Positions 45,601 through 57,600 of a stretch of 64,000 bases of DNA are shown in pieces (within the stretch, counting starts at the first letter, position 1; each line of letters begins with the position of its first letter). The stretch comes from Steinernema hermaphroditum (Eukaryota > Nematoda > Chromadorea > Rhabditida > Steinernematidae). The notes beneath the pieces were generated by a model, which saw nothing but the letters and a program-made list of their open reading frames with translations, was not told the origin of the DNA and made no database searches. Location of the stretch: assembly GCA_030435675.1 (NCBI GenBank), contig CM059624.1, positions 15,710,769 through 15,774,768 of the forward strand, in the 5' to 3' direction. Made by a program: the position numbers and the translations under genes.

Positions 45601-48600
45601 TAAGACGGACTGGCACCCACCGATACTCAAATTCGCACCCGACCTATAGAAACTGCAGCTATGTCGGCTCGTGGCAGCTAGGAAAACCCCATGGATTGGG
45701 CGTGATCGTCTATCCCGATGGAAAAACTTACAAAGGTCACTTTCATGACGGCGTCATTCAAGGGTAATAGGACTAAAAGAGCGTATTTGAAAGGAATGCT
45801 TCCAGGTTTGGTGAGATGTCCATTCCAAGTGAACCTCAAAGTGCCTCGATCATGAACTCGATGTTCTTCGTCGACTCGACGCCACCAGTTTCAGCTACTC
45901 AGAAATGTGATGTTTGTGTCGGGAAGTGGGCCGGTGGGCAAATGAACGGGCTTGTAGCCATAAAGTAGGTGTCAAAAATTTGCCTCATAATCTAAAATGA
46001 TATTTTAGGTACGGTGACGGATCTTCTTACGAAGGTTACTGTAAGAACGGACTTCGCCATGGACATGGAGTGATGAGATCGTCGGTTCCATTCATCGGAG
46101 CGACGATCTATGTGGGATCATGGCGAGAGGGTGTGAAGCATGGCTATGGAGTGCATTCGACAAACAGTAGGCACATGTGATGGTAATGGTGGTGAAAGAG
46201 TCGTTTTCAGAAGAGCGATATCTGGGCATGTGGCAGGATGGACTTAAGCACGGCTTGGGGGCTCTCGTGACCATAGATGGAATCTTCCATGAGGGCGTTT
46301 TTGAAAAGGACAAGATGACGGTAAGATTTGGAGTTCAAATTTTATTGTCTTTTTGACCTCAACATGCTCTGGACCCAAACATTGGTTTATCTCTATAGAT
46401 CAGCATTGAGAGGCTTCATGTAATCGCTGCATCATTAATGGATGTTTCTGGCGAAAGAAAGGCTTCTTTTTCAGCCAGGCTTCGCCATTTATCATCGTTC
46501 GGCTCTTGGCAACAAGACATTAAAACATATGAAATATTGCAATGCGTTGCAGTCTGCGCGTGCTTCCTCTTCTTCCATTTTCCTCACTAGCCGTGTGGCG
46601 TATATGATTCTCCTTGATGCTTTTGTCGTAAGGAAAGGAGTCCTCAAACGGAAAAATGAAAATTAGAAAAGTCTAGCGATGATTTGTGACGGATTTTTGT
46701 TATCAATGGTGGTATATATGGTCTTCCTGATGCTTCTATTGTATGGAAAGGAGTCCGCAATCGTGAGCAACCGGAAAAATTGGAATTAGAGAGAATACCG
46801 ATATTTCAGCTAATACTTTTTTTTCGGTTGCTGGGACTCATACATTGTATTATATAGAGAATGCGATCTAGGCGGATCCAGCCGTAAAGTTTGGGGCAAG
46901 TAGCAGATCCTTGTTTTGAAGATCGGTTTTCATGCGGCTGAGCTAGAAAACGCTCGGCCGCAGGTATATTTTAATGAGTTGTGACTAAGATAGCCGCATT
47001 CTGAACACGGTTAGCTAGAAACCGAAAAAAACATCTGTCTGTCCAGCCTTTCGTTTCACATCTATGGGCGTCTATTTTTCATCCATTTTTTTTATTCTTC
47101 ATCGAAAAACAACGACCCCATGTTCGCCCGGATTGTTTCACTTTATCACGCTTTGGTAAGATTTAATCGTTAAGTGTGACTCTTCTGCATACATGACTCT
47201 CTTTCTAGTCTTTATTGATGACCCAAGATATGTTTTGTATCTTTAAGCAAATAGGGTTTAAATCGGTCATTCCACGTTTGGAGAAAGTAGCGTGGATTGG
47301 ACGCCGTATTTTGTATTCTCTGGTTAGATGCCTAGTCTGAGAAGAAGAGGATATTTGGAACCAAACGCAAAGCTAAAAGACTGCCGCACTTTACCAGCTC
47401 TGCCTGCCACTTCGGCATGTGACATTCTTCCCAAAAAATGGGATCAATCTCTTCGTAAAATTAATTAGTTTTATATAGGAGTCTGTCTCTAGTGGACACG
47501 CAGCGCGCAAGCCAGCATGTCACAATTAAAACACAATTGTAAACCCTAATTAAATCTCTGCCTTGATATGCTTTCTCGCTAGATGCATTCGCGCAATCGG
47601 ATTGTTTTTGGCCCCTCAGCAGAGCTCTTGATTTTTCGGTATTATGTAGGTCAGGTGCCCGAAAATTCGGCTCCGGTTAGAGTTCTCACGCATTTTCTAT
47701 GTCGGTACTTTCGCACAGGGTCATCCCTGCAAGTTTGGACGGTATTTATCCTGCTTTATTGTTCCCAAAAAACGAGGTGATCCATATGTTGTTGACGACC
47801 TTGTTTTCAAATAATCGGTGTGTCGTGAGCTTTTTTGCCCTAAATTTTGTCCCATAATGATCATAGGAGACACATATACTGGGGCTCAGGATAACTATAC
47901 CATCAGATTGCGCGAGCCCCAATGCATGCAATGGTCATGCCGCTTCCAATACGGCGTGACATACCAAGGAGCTACATCATCCACCTAAGTAAGAACCTCT
48001 CAGCTCGACCCTCGTAGTCCGGAGATCTACCGAAATGATGAGGTTTGCGCCGCGGGCTGAAATTCGGTCAAAAGTTTCGGTTCACACTGCGAAAAATGCG
48101 CTCCATATTCCGCGCTCTAAGTTCGCCGAACATTTTGCTGTGCTTCAGCGTCACATCTTCACCTTTCAGCACTCTTGTAGAAAAGATTTACACGATTTAT
48201 CTTCCCGAATCAACGGCGTCTTCCCATTAGTTTGCGCGGGCATTGAAGTCGTGAAGAGCTGATTCCGGAAGTGGAATAGCGGTGGAGTAGAGCCAACGGA
48301 GCGGAGAGTCATCTTCGGTTCGGCTGGCGGCGCGGACTTCGGAGTTGCAACGCTTCTTCGGCTTCTCTGGCGGCGCGGGTAGAGTCGGGCGGTCGTGACG
48401 GGCTTTTTGGCGAGACGGTGGAACAACGGCTCCCTGGTGTTCCAGGCCTTCTGGGAGCCGGGGCGATCATTGCGCCAACAACGACGGCCGAGAACGACCG
48501 CTCACTCAACTCATTCGGCTCAGACAGCCTCAGAGAGAGCGAGAGCGAGTGGACGACCCGACCGATCGCTGGGGACACAAATGAAAGACCCCTTGTAGAA

Positions 48601-51600
48601 AAGATATATTCAATTATGTAGCCCCAACCCATTCTAGACCACAACACAATTATAAATTTGCAATTAAAATTAATTGCCCTATCGCATAAAACTGTCGTAT
48701 TTCCAGAAAGGACGCCTCGTGATGGAAGGCGATTCGCCGCTGGACTACGAAGGCGACTTCGAGAACGTCGGCGTGCCCAGTGGCCGAGGCGCGCTCCAAG
48801 TGACGCCATTCCTCCGAATCGAGGGCTCGATCAGCGGAAACATTCTCAACGGCGAGGTGAAGATCAACGCTGGAACGTTGCTTCGCACGCCGGAGGACAA
48901 ACGCCTGAAGGGCCGATCGATGGAAGAGTAATTATGCACGGAGGCGCGAAGAATATTGTTGCCTTATGAATAATTTCAGCGATGGACCACACGAGTCGGC
49001 CGTTGGCAAATGGACCGTTCTGCCGGACGACAAGTGGATGGACATCTTTGCACAATTCGAACTCGAGTACTACGGTATCGACGATCCGTCGCAAGAGTGC
49101 GACGCGAAAACCCTGTGGAACAATCTTGTTGGAAGCCTGGCGAAGATAAAAGCGTTCAAGAAGTGAGTCGCTCATGCATAACGAATCGCAATTATGTACG
49201 TTGCAGCCTGAAATTCGATGACGAAATGGAGCGAATTCCTGACTTCGAGGCCGATTGGTCGAATAGCTATTATGCGATGGCGCGCGAATTCTGGGTGCTC
49301 GCCACCGCCGCTAAGGGCGTTCATCCTCTTCATCGGCTTCTGAAGGGCATCACCGAGGTCTTCACTTGTTCCTACAACAACATCGGCACTCACCCGGCGC
49401 TTTATGACCAAGTTGTGCTCGAGTTTCGATCGCTTATAAGGAGGACTTATGGAGTTGTGAGGTAAGGATGTAGCAGCATGTCATTGATAACTTTATCAGC
49501 AATTTCACTCAAAAAATCGATATAAATGAACTTGGTGGATGCCTGAAAGCCAGTCATTTTTTTGGGATGAAAACTGTAACATGATGGCCCTAGTTAGTTT
49601 CTTTGGAAGTTACTTTTTCGAATTTTGGGTGAAAATCTTACACTTAGTCAAACGTGAAAGGCTTGCTCTTCTTCACAGAAGTGAATCCAAATTCAACCGA
49701 AATCATCACCGTGGTCTTACCACCCTTTATCCGAAATCTAATCAGGTTCATGTTGGCTTAAGCTTCATTATTACTAAAGAATTAGCACCTTATATGCTAT
49801 AAGTTGCATTTTCATAGACTAACGGTTGCCTCTTGAAGTGTTAACCCATCGATGGGCAAGTAGCCCTACACAAGGGCAAGCCAATTTCAAAATTGCACCG
49901 GCTTATATGAACACATGAACTTTTAAGCACCCGTTCAAAGCTATATGCTAATTTGGGTCTCGCATAAAAAAGTCTCCTCAAGATTTCATAATCGTAATAT
50001 TAATACAGGGCATCATAACATTGCCCATACCAGTTTCGACCTAACAATGTGCTTGAAGAATAGATCTTCATTTCATAATCGGGCCCATACGCACACCTGA
50101 ATGTTGTTGTCCGACCTTACCCGGTAACTTTGTTGCTGATAATTTTCTAGTGGAATGCTGTTTTAATGCATCGGCAAAGAATGACCTTAACTACAAGATG
50201 CCATTCCATCCAATAATGTGCTCTGCTCATTCAAATACTGAAGGTTGAGTGTACCTAAGGACAGAAACCCGATAGAATTCTCTGTTTTCTTTCTTTTGTA
50301 TATTATAGTCCTTTAATTCTATGTGTTCCATCTTGATAATACCATTAATTTAGTAGTCGAATGCAATCACAACTTTCGACTAGTGTTCTCCTTTTTTTTC
50401 TTTTTGTGTTTCGCCTTTCCTCAAAATTGTTTACCACAGGCCTCTGTTGTCCCGACCGCACCCGGTCACCTGGTCCCTCTCCTCCCGCCACGCTCTTTAT
50501 TCGCCCTTTTGCAGGCGTCTCTTCGTCAATCTTCCCGCCATCGACGACATGTACGAGGGAGTTCCGCAACGCGCCGACGTTATCCACCGCGACAGCGACG
50601 CCAGCGACACACCGTCCGCCGAGTCGGCCGTGACGTCATCGAGTGGTGGTGAGGGCGATAGAACGTTGGAAAGGCAAAAGTGAGTCCATTCACTTGAGGC
50701 TTCGGGGAATACAAATGGAGGAGCACAAACAAAGGCTATAAAAAGGAATGCATTTCACTGGACAAGGACTGGGTTTGATTATCTCCAGAGTTAGGTCATT
50801 GCATTGCCGGCCACTACTAATTAACTATCCTATACAAGATGGCTTCGACCAGTTTGAATCAACACACAGAAACGTTTCTGTCCGTTAGATTTTGTTACCT
50901 TTTTCAAATCTAACCAATGCTATGAATTCGACTACTATCGACTCATCACACTTTTGGGGGCCGTCTCCGTCGTGGCCGGTTTAGCTCAGTGGCAGAGCGT
51001 CTGTCTCGTAAACAGAAGGTCGCAGGTTCAAACCCTGCAATCGGCATTTCGTTTTTGCAAAATTTCACTTTGTTCTTCTGCTTGTTTTTATTCACTCTTA
51101 GCTTTTATTTCCATTACAGCGCGCATCTTTAATGGGAACTTTTATTATTATCGGATTAACAACCTTGTTCTCACTGTGTCACCTGCTGAGTAGATATTGT
51201 GGATGCGAACAATCAGTTTATGATTATCTTCAGTCAATTTTCGTTTCACGATCCTCACAGTAACTTCAATCCTTTCATCACCGTTTCTATCCTCTAATCC
51301 ATACAGTAGTCTTCACCATTTAGTGTATATATCCCTCGATTTTGAGTTTTCAGCCTCTCCGCCAATTCCTAAGACGTGTCAACCCCCTGAATCTGATCAT
51401 CATCTCCCAAAACCGCATCCGTGCAAACAAACGGCCCTCAGGCAAAAAATCGATTTTTATGGGCGTTGCTCCTGCAGTGTTGCCGAAGATCTTCTTCGCT
51501 CTTGCTTTCCTTGTCCTTTTTATGCTTCAACCGTACCCAAAACACACATTTTTTTGTCGATTTTATTGTCTCTGTCAGTCATTTTTCTGTTGAAAAGAGT

Positions 51601-54600
51601 GCCACCTGTAACGTTAAACCGGTTGTTATACCGGTGTTTTATTAGGAAGGAAACCTATTTCTAGGCAAATGCATTTGTCTGATTAAGAGCTTTCAATTGA
51701 TGCCTTTTGCACTGGATTCGAAGATATTGGAAGCATGGTCACCTTAGAATTGGGTAACTAAACCAAGCCGCGCACAAAGCGAAAACAGCCAGCTCTGGGG
51801 ACTTAGAAGAAATGAGAGAAATCGCGACAACGAGCGACCGCAACGTAGCTCCCCCGGCTGCCTCGCGGCAGCGAACGGCCTGGGGTTGCCGGCCGCGGGC
51901 GCAATTTTTGGAAAGGTGGACTACGGGTAGAGCATCGAGCGACAACACACCTCAGCTTCAAAAAGGAGCGCCCTCTTCGAAACTGAGATGGCGCACTGTT
52001 AAGTTCTGTCCACCCATGGTCGACCCCCGATGTGTGCGTTGGCGAACGGGGATGGCATGGCTGGGCGTTGGTCACTCCGCACCGGCGTCGGACCCCGCAG
52101 CCAGACGACGAGAGAACGCTCTCTCGTCTGTGCGCACGCTCGGCGTCGCCGCCGACGGTCGCTCCGGCCAACTAGTTGTTTTGTGTTTTTTCGGCTGATA
52201 ACCGGAGGAAGACGGTGGTTTCTTGTACGGAGACGACTTGGCAGTGAAGGGCAAGTCGAGTGCGCTCCGGAGCTACTTGTTTACTTACCGTTTTCGGATT
52301 GATTTTTGATTTTTTCGTTATTTTTCTTTGCAATTTTAACTTTCGTTGGCTAAACAAGACACTTAACCGCCTCCAATTCCCTCAAATCTGGGCTCATTTT
52401 AAAGCTTAGCTCAAGCTCTATCTATTCGACTCAAAAAAGTGATCATAAAGTATATTTTAAAAATTTCGGTTCAATTACCCATTTTTAAGGTGACATAGGG
52501 TAGTACTTGAGCTAGACCAAAAATAGAGAGCTCATCGTAAAGAGCGAGAAAAACGGAGTTAAATGATGGGTTACCCAGCACGAAAAGAGCATTTCACGTC
52601 AAGATACAGCTGTTTATTAGAAGCCAGATGCAGAAATGGGGCGGAGCCAAGCGTTCCGAGGCTGTGCAGATCCGGATAAAGGCGAGATTTTGAAACGGAC
52701 GCATGTACGACGGTACTCTCGGTTCCGATATGAAAGGGAAAAGGCAAAAAATTTCGAATCGAAGGTCAAACGAAAAGAGAAAAATGACTAATCGGCGTCG
52801 AGCGGGTCTACACTCGAAAACCCAAACAGCGCGCCCCCTTCGATGGGACGCTAGCGGTGATGGAAGCGGCGGCGATGATGATGATGGTGACCCACCACCG
52901 CGCGCCAAACCGAAGTGAAAAGGGGATGTGGCGGCGCAGCCATAGAAATTAAAGGTTAACGGGTATACGCCGCCACTGTTTGCCTACAATGTGTTTTTGT
53001 CGATATGAACAGTTTTGTCCACGTCCATTTTGAGACGGAAAACAGACGGTGCAACAAAACGAGGACTGCTTTCTTGCTGAAGGTGCCTGTAGCTGATAGG
53101 CTGAATGTGTAAGACCAGATCCAACTTATCACAGGTCAAAAGGATCCATAGATCTATAGGAGAAGTATGCAAATCAAGTGACAAGAAATTCACAGCAAGG
53201 ATAAGATAAAACCGCGTCCAACTTAAAATTTTGATCGGTGAAGTACTGAAAAGGAAGACTAATCTAAAGGCTAATGTACCTTTTTTATATACACAACATT
53301 TTCCATAAAGATCACCATCTCAAAGGATGAAGTGTCGCATATAAATAAAGGCACTTTGTTTCTAACAATGTTAAGTTCCTTGAGTTCACATATTAAAGGA
53401 GCAAATACCCTAAGTTATCCCCAAACCTGTCTATTCTGCTAGGACACCTAGAGTTCTATCGAGGTCGAGTTCCAATCGAGGAAAACCTATACGAATGAGT
53501 CAACAGATTACAGTAGCAAATATGGCCAAGATATTCATTTTGCGGCGCTTTTGCTGTGGATGCAAGTACACCAAACATCTGGTAAGAACGTCGAAGTTGG
53601 CGGGCTGAACCTGATTCTATGCTGCTTGTGGCTGATGCTGCGGACTTGTAGAGAAACGGTTCCTATCTCCCAACATTTTCACAAAATAAAATAGAGCTGA
53701 TCATTAGCGTCATACGGTACCAAAACGCACGGTGCCAAATCCACTCGATACCCAAAAAGGCCCCTCGAAAAGGGCCGTATTCAGTATTCCCTTCAATGCA
53801 ACGCTAAGGTTGCGACCGAGCAAAATAAAGCTTGTGAAGTGAAAAGCAGAAAACGCAATTAGCCTAGAAGCTAATTAAAGAGGCATCCACTTGCTCGGCT
53901 GTCGCCGGAGCTGCTCGAGCGAAAACAAAGATATTTTGGCGGCGATGGCAGCGCGGGACGTAAAACGAAAGACTGAAGATCGTAAAAAATTGTGTTGCTC
54001 ACATGTTGACCGTCTTTTTTGAAAAAGTGCACCCTTTTTTGTCGCCTGAAAATCGGGGCTTAGCCTAAGAGGATAGCAACACTGTGGGGACCTGGTACTT
54101 AAGATGAGGCGGCTATTCTTAGAATATGGTTTGGTAGGGTCTGTTTTGCCCCAAGCGGTCCATTTTTGCCCAGTATATCCCTACTAGGTCCAAACCCGAA
54201 GACTGAGCCAAGACTCGCCTCTTCACGCGCAGCGGGATATGGATAATTGGAGTGGACAGGTCTGAAAGGTCACGGCATCAGAGATCAACTTTTGGCAAAT
54301 AGGAAATGTCATGTTCGTGACCACCCTTTTTGAGCCTTCTTGAGTCTATCGCATAAGCAGCTTGCCTTCTTAACCTCTAGGTGCTCTCAAAATCTCCTTA
54401 GGACACACTTTGCAAAATTACTTCCAAGCCATACTACATGTTAACCTCCAATCTCACATATCCGATCGCTAGAAAGGCCGAAAAGAGCACCAAATGTTGC
54501 GAGGCCAGCCCATCACAAAGTATTGATTTTACGACCGCCTGGCTACGTCGCCACCGCTTATGCCGGGCGGTTGCATTACCCAGATTTTAAGGTAACCCCG

Positions 54601-57600
54601 GGTCGTACTCAACGAGATCCATCGAAAGTCATATTGATCAAAAGCGCATTTAATGACAAATTATTTGAACTATAGATCATTCCCTTAAGTGCTGTTGTTG
54701 AAAAATGGTTTAGTTACCCATTTTTAAGGTAACTGCTGGAAAACAAAAAGTTTCAGACATGATATGGACATCAATCGATAGAACTGAAAAAGTTACGTCG
54801 AATGGTGTATATTTGATAGATAAAAGTGGGCCATATTTTACGTAAATATGATGATATACATGTATTGTATGAGGCGTGACCTTCTTATGCCCGACGTCGG
54901 CAATAACTCGTCTGCGTCTCAGAAGATCGCCTAATAGATATTCTTTATAAAACGCTGCCCTAAAATCGATGTTTCGGGTTCACCAAGTCCAGATTGGATA
55001 CAACATATGCTAACGACAGTTGCGACTGTTCGCAAGGAGCGGTGCAATGAGAGCGCAGACGATCAGAGACAAAGGGCATGCGGCAAAAGAGCATGTGTGC
55101 TTCTGATCGCCTGTTCCCCTTTCACACCGCTCCTCGCTACAAGCCGCCATTGTGCCTGGTACATAGAGAGATCCCTAAGAGAGCGATCCGAGTCATCTCA
55201 AATGAGCCCCGGGGCCAATTGAGCCGAACTGGAATCAAATTGGGAAATTTAGCCCAGTCAGCTTCACTGGTATAATCACTGAGATAAGTAACAGGTATAC
55301 GTAGCGTTGTCTAATACTGAAATATCGTCGAATATCGAATCGAGTCAAGTATTAGATATTCGAAGGTTTCGAATCGAATTAAGGCCTCCGGAGTCAATTG
55401 AGCCGAACTGGAGCCTGCTCAAATTGGGAAATTTGGACAAATCAGCTTCATTAGTATAAATAAAAACTATAAAATACACAACATGACTAACGAAAACGTA
55501 CGTGCAGGAAGAATGTGAGTCTCTGTGACGGTCATCTGATACCCAAGCCGAGAATTTAAGCTAGCGCATATGGCGGTCTGCCAAGCAACATTCCGTTGTG
55601 TAAGCGAAGGGTCAAGATTTGATTAGAGCGCCATTTGCCTGCGCTTGGATATAGAAACCCTTTCATAACTGAAGGAACCTTTATATCATACATCTTACTT
55701 CAAACAAACGTAACACCACAGCTACTATACTCCAGGACGTCAGGGCGACAGATTAAGAGCGCGAAAGAGGAGCGAAGGGCAGAGGATTAACGTTTCCATA
55801 GAAATGTGCGCACCTCAATTAGACGCGGTAATTGTCACCGCTCGGCGAACATCTGCCCCTGCTCGGAACTCGGTCATCCAATACTTAGCGACCGTATTTT
55901 CCAAATTAATTAGAGAGCACATTTCAATTAGGCAAAGTGCTGATTCGAAGGGAAGTGACAAAAATAGAACTTTGTGAGGCGGAATACAAAATGCTACTTT
56001 GAGGCAAGGCATCAACACCAAGAGGAACTCTGATGATGGGTTCGTCAGGGTTTCTGAGGAAACGGGTAATCGAAAATTAGTGGATTCGTTGATGTTGAAA
56101 CAATTGGAATAAAATTAGGAGCGACCAAGGCGAAAAGTAAAGCCCTGAAGCTTTCGCTAGACCTGTTAGATTTTTCGGGGCGCGTTTGGGTATCGTTTCG
56201 AGTTTTCGGGTCGGATACCCGAATGTTTCGGTTTTGGGTCCGGTTTCTGGCTCAATTTGACTCGTATCAATTTGAGCTGAGCCGGAATCGGCCTATGTTG
56301 CGAAATTACAGCAATGCGGCATCCCTGGGTGCACCAACTCCCGGCAGACAGTAATATAGGACAGACAGCGTTCTCGTTATCACAACGAGGACCCAGCCTT
56401 CAGATCGAACCCCAAAAAATCAAACAGGTTCATTTAGAATGTTCAGAAAGCCGATGTTGGGCGTAGAGACGAAACAGAAGCGCAGAAGACGTAGACATAT
56501 TGATCTGCAAGAGCATTGTCAAAATCAGTCCACAAGAAAAAAAAACGCAGAATATCATTTTCCTCAAAAAGATAGTCTCTAGTTCCAGTCTTAGGCTCCT
56601 CAAAGTCTCTTAAAGACCATCGACTATTAACAGAAGTAAAGCGTTTATCTGCACTTCGTCTGCACTCGAACTTAATGGTCGCATCGAACGCAAAAAGTCG
56701 AACTGGTTTAATTTATTTCGGTTGGAGAATCCATTCTCCTGATTTTAAAAAGAACATAGGGATAACCTGTATGTCAGCTTTGACTGAGCTGATTAATACT
56801 AGACGAAAGTGAAGGCTTATTATCGTTTTTATAATCACCTTCTGAAAAGTCGCTGTCTTACGAAAAAAGGAGCGCATGAACACGATAACAATTCCAAGAC
56901 TTGGATGGAACCCATGGTTAGCAAACCATGCCTCTAGTCCCCCGTATAGACATTACCCAGCCAGCAAAGAGAGAGCGCGAAAGTCAAAAAAAGAGAGGGC
57001 AAATTGAGTCTCATGTCATGTCAATCGACACACCACTCAATTAGCGTCCTGTCGACGTCGACGGCACGCCACCGCCGCCCTCCTAACTCCGCCGACGCCG
57101 TCGAGCGGAGAAGAGCGCTTGCAACAAGAGTCGCGACGGGCATCTTCCACGGCGGAGACAGAATGGCGGCCGTCGCCAACACAACATTTTTGTTTGAGAC
57201 ACCGGGCGGTCGCCAAAAACCGCTGGCGGCGTTGGCGATTGCATGCGTGCACCGCACTCGCCCCCGGTATTACTGTGCGCGTCTGTGTGTCTAAGAGACA
57301 GAACACCGTCGTTTCCGAGGCGTCTGTTTGGTGTAAAACGAGAACCTCTCGATGAGAAGTGGTGGCGGCTCAAGTTCGTTCGTTTTTTTTGGATTCCACC
57401 GCGTGTGGCGACGAAGCTGGGTGGCGTTTGGTGACGGAGGGGCGCGCAGATGAACGCCGGAGATAAGGGAACGTCGATGGAATTGAGACGTTCGTCTTCC
57501 ACGCGTGGCCCGCCACGACTGCTGCAGCCATGTGATGGTGATAAGAGTGCGCCAAAGTGTTTGTTTGTGATGCTACTGCGTGTGGAGCGAACGTCGAGTG

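Noticed and set aside
56340..56412. Possible tRNA on either strand near GATCGAACCCC
   Set aside because: No acceptor or anticodon stem can be drawn at tRNA spacing.
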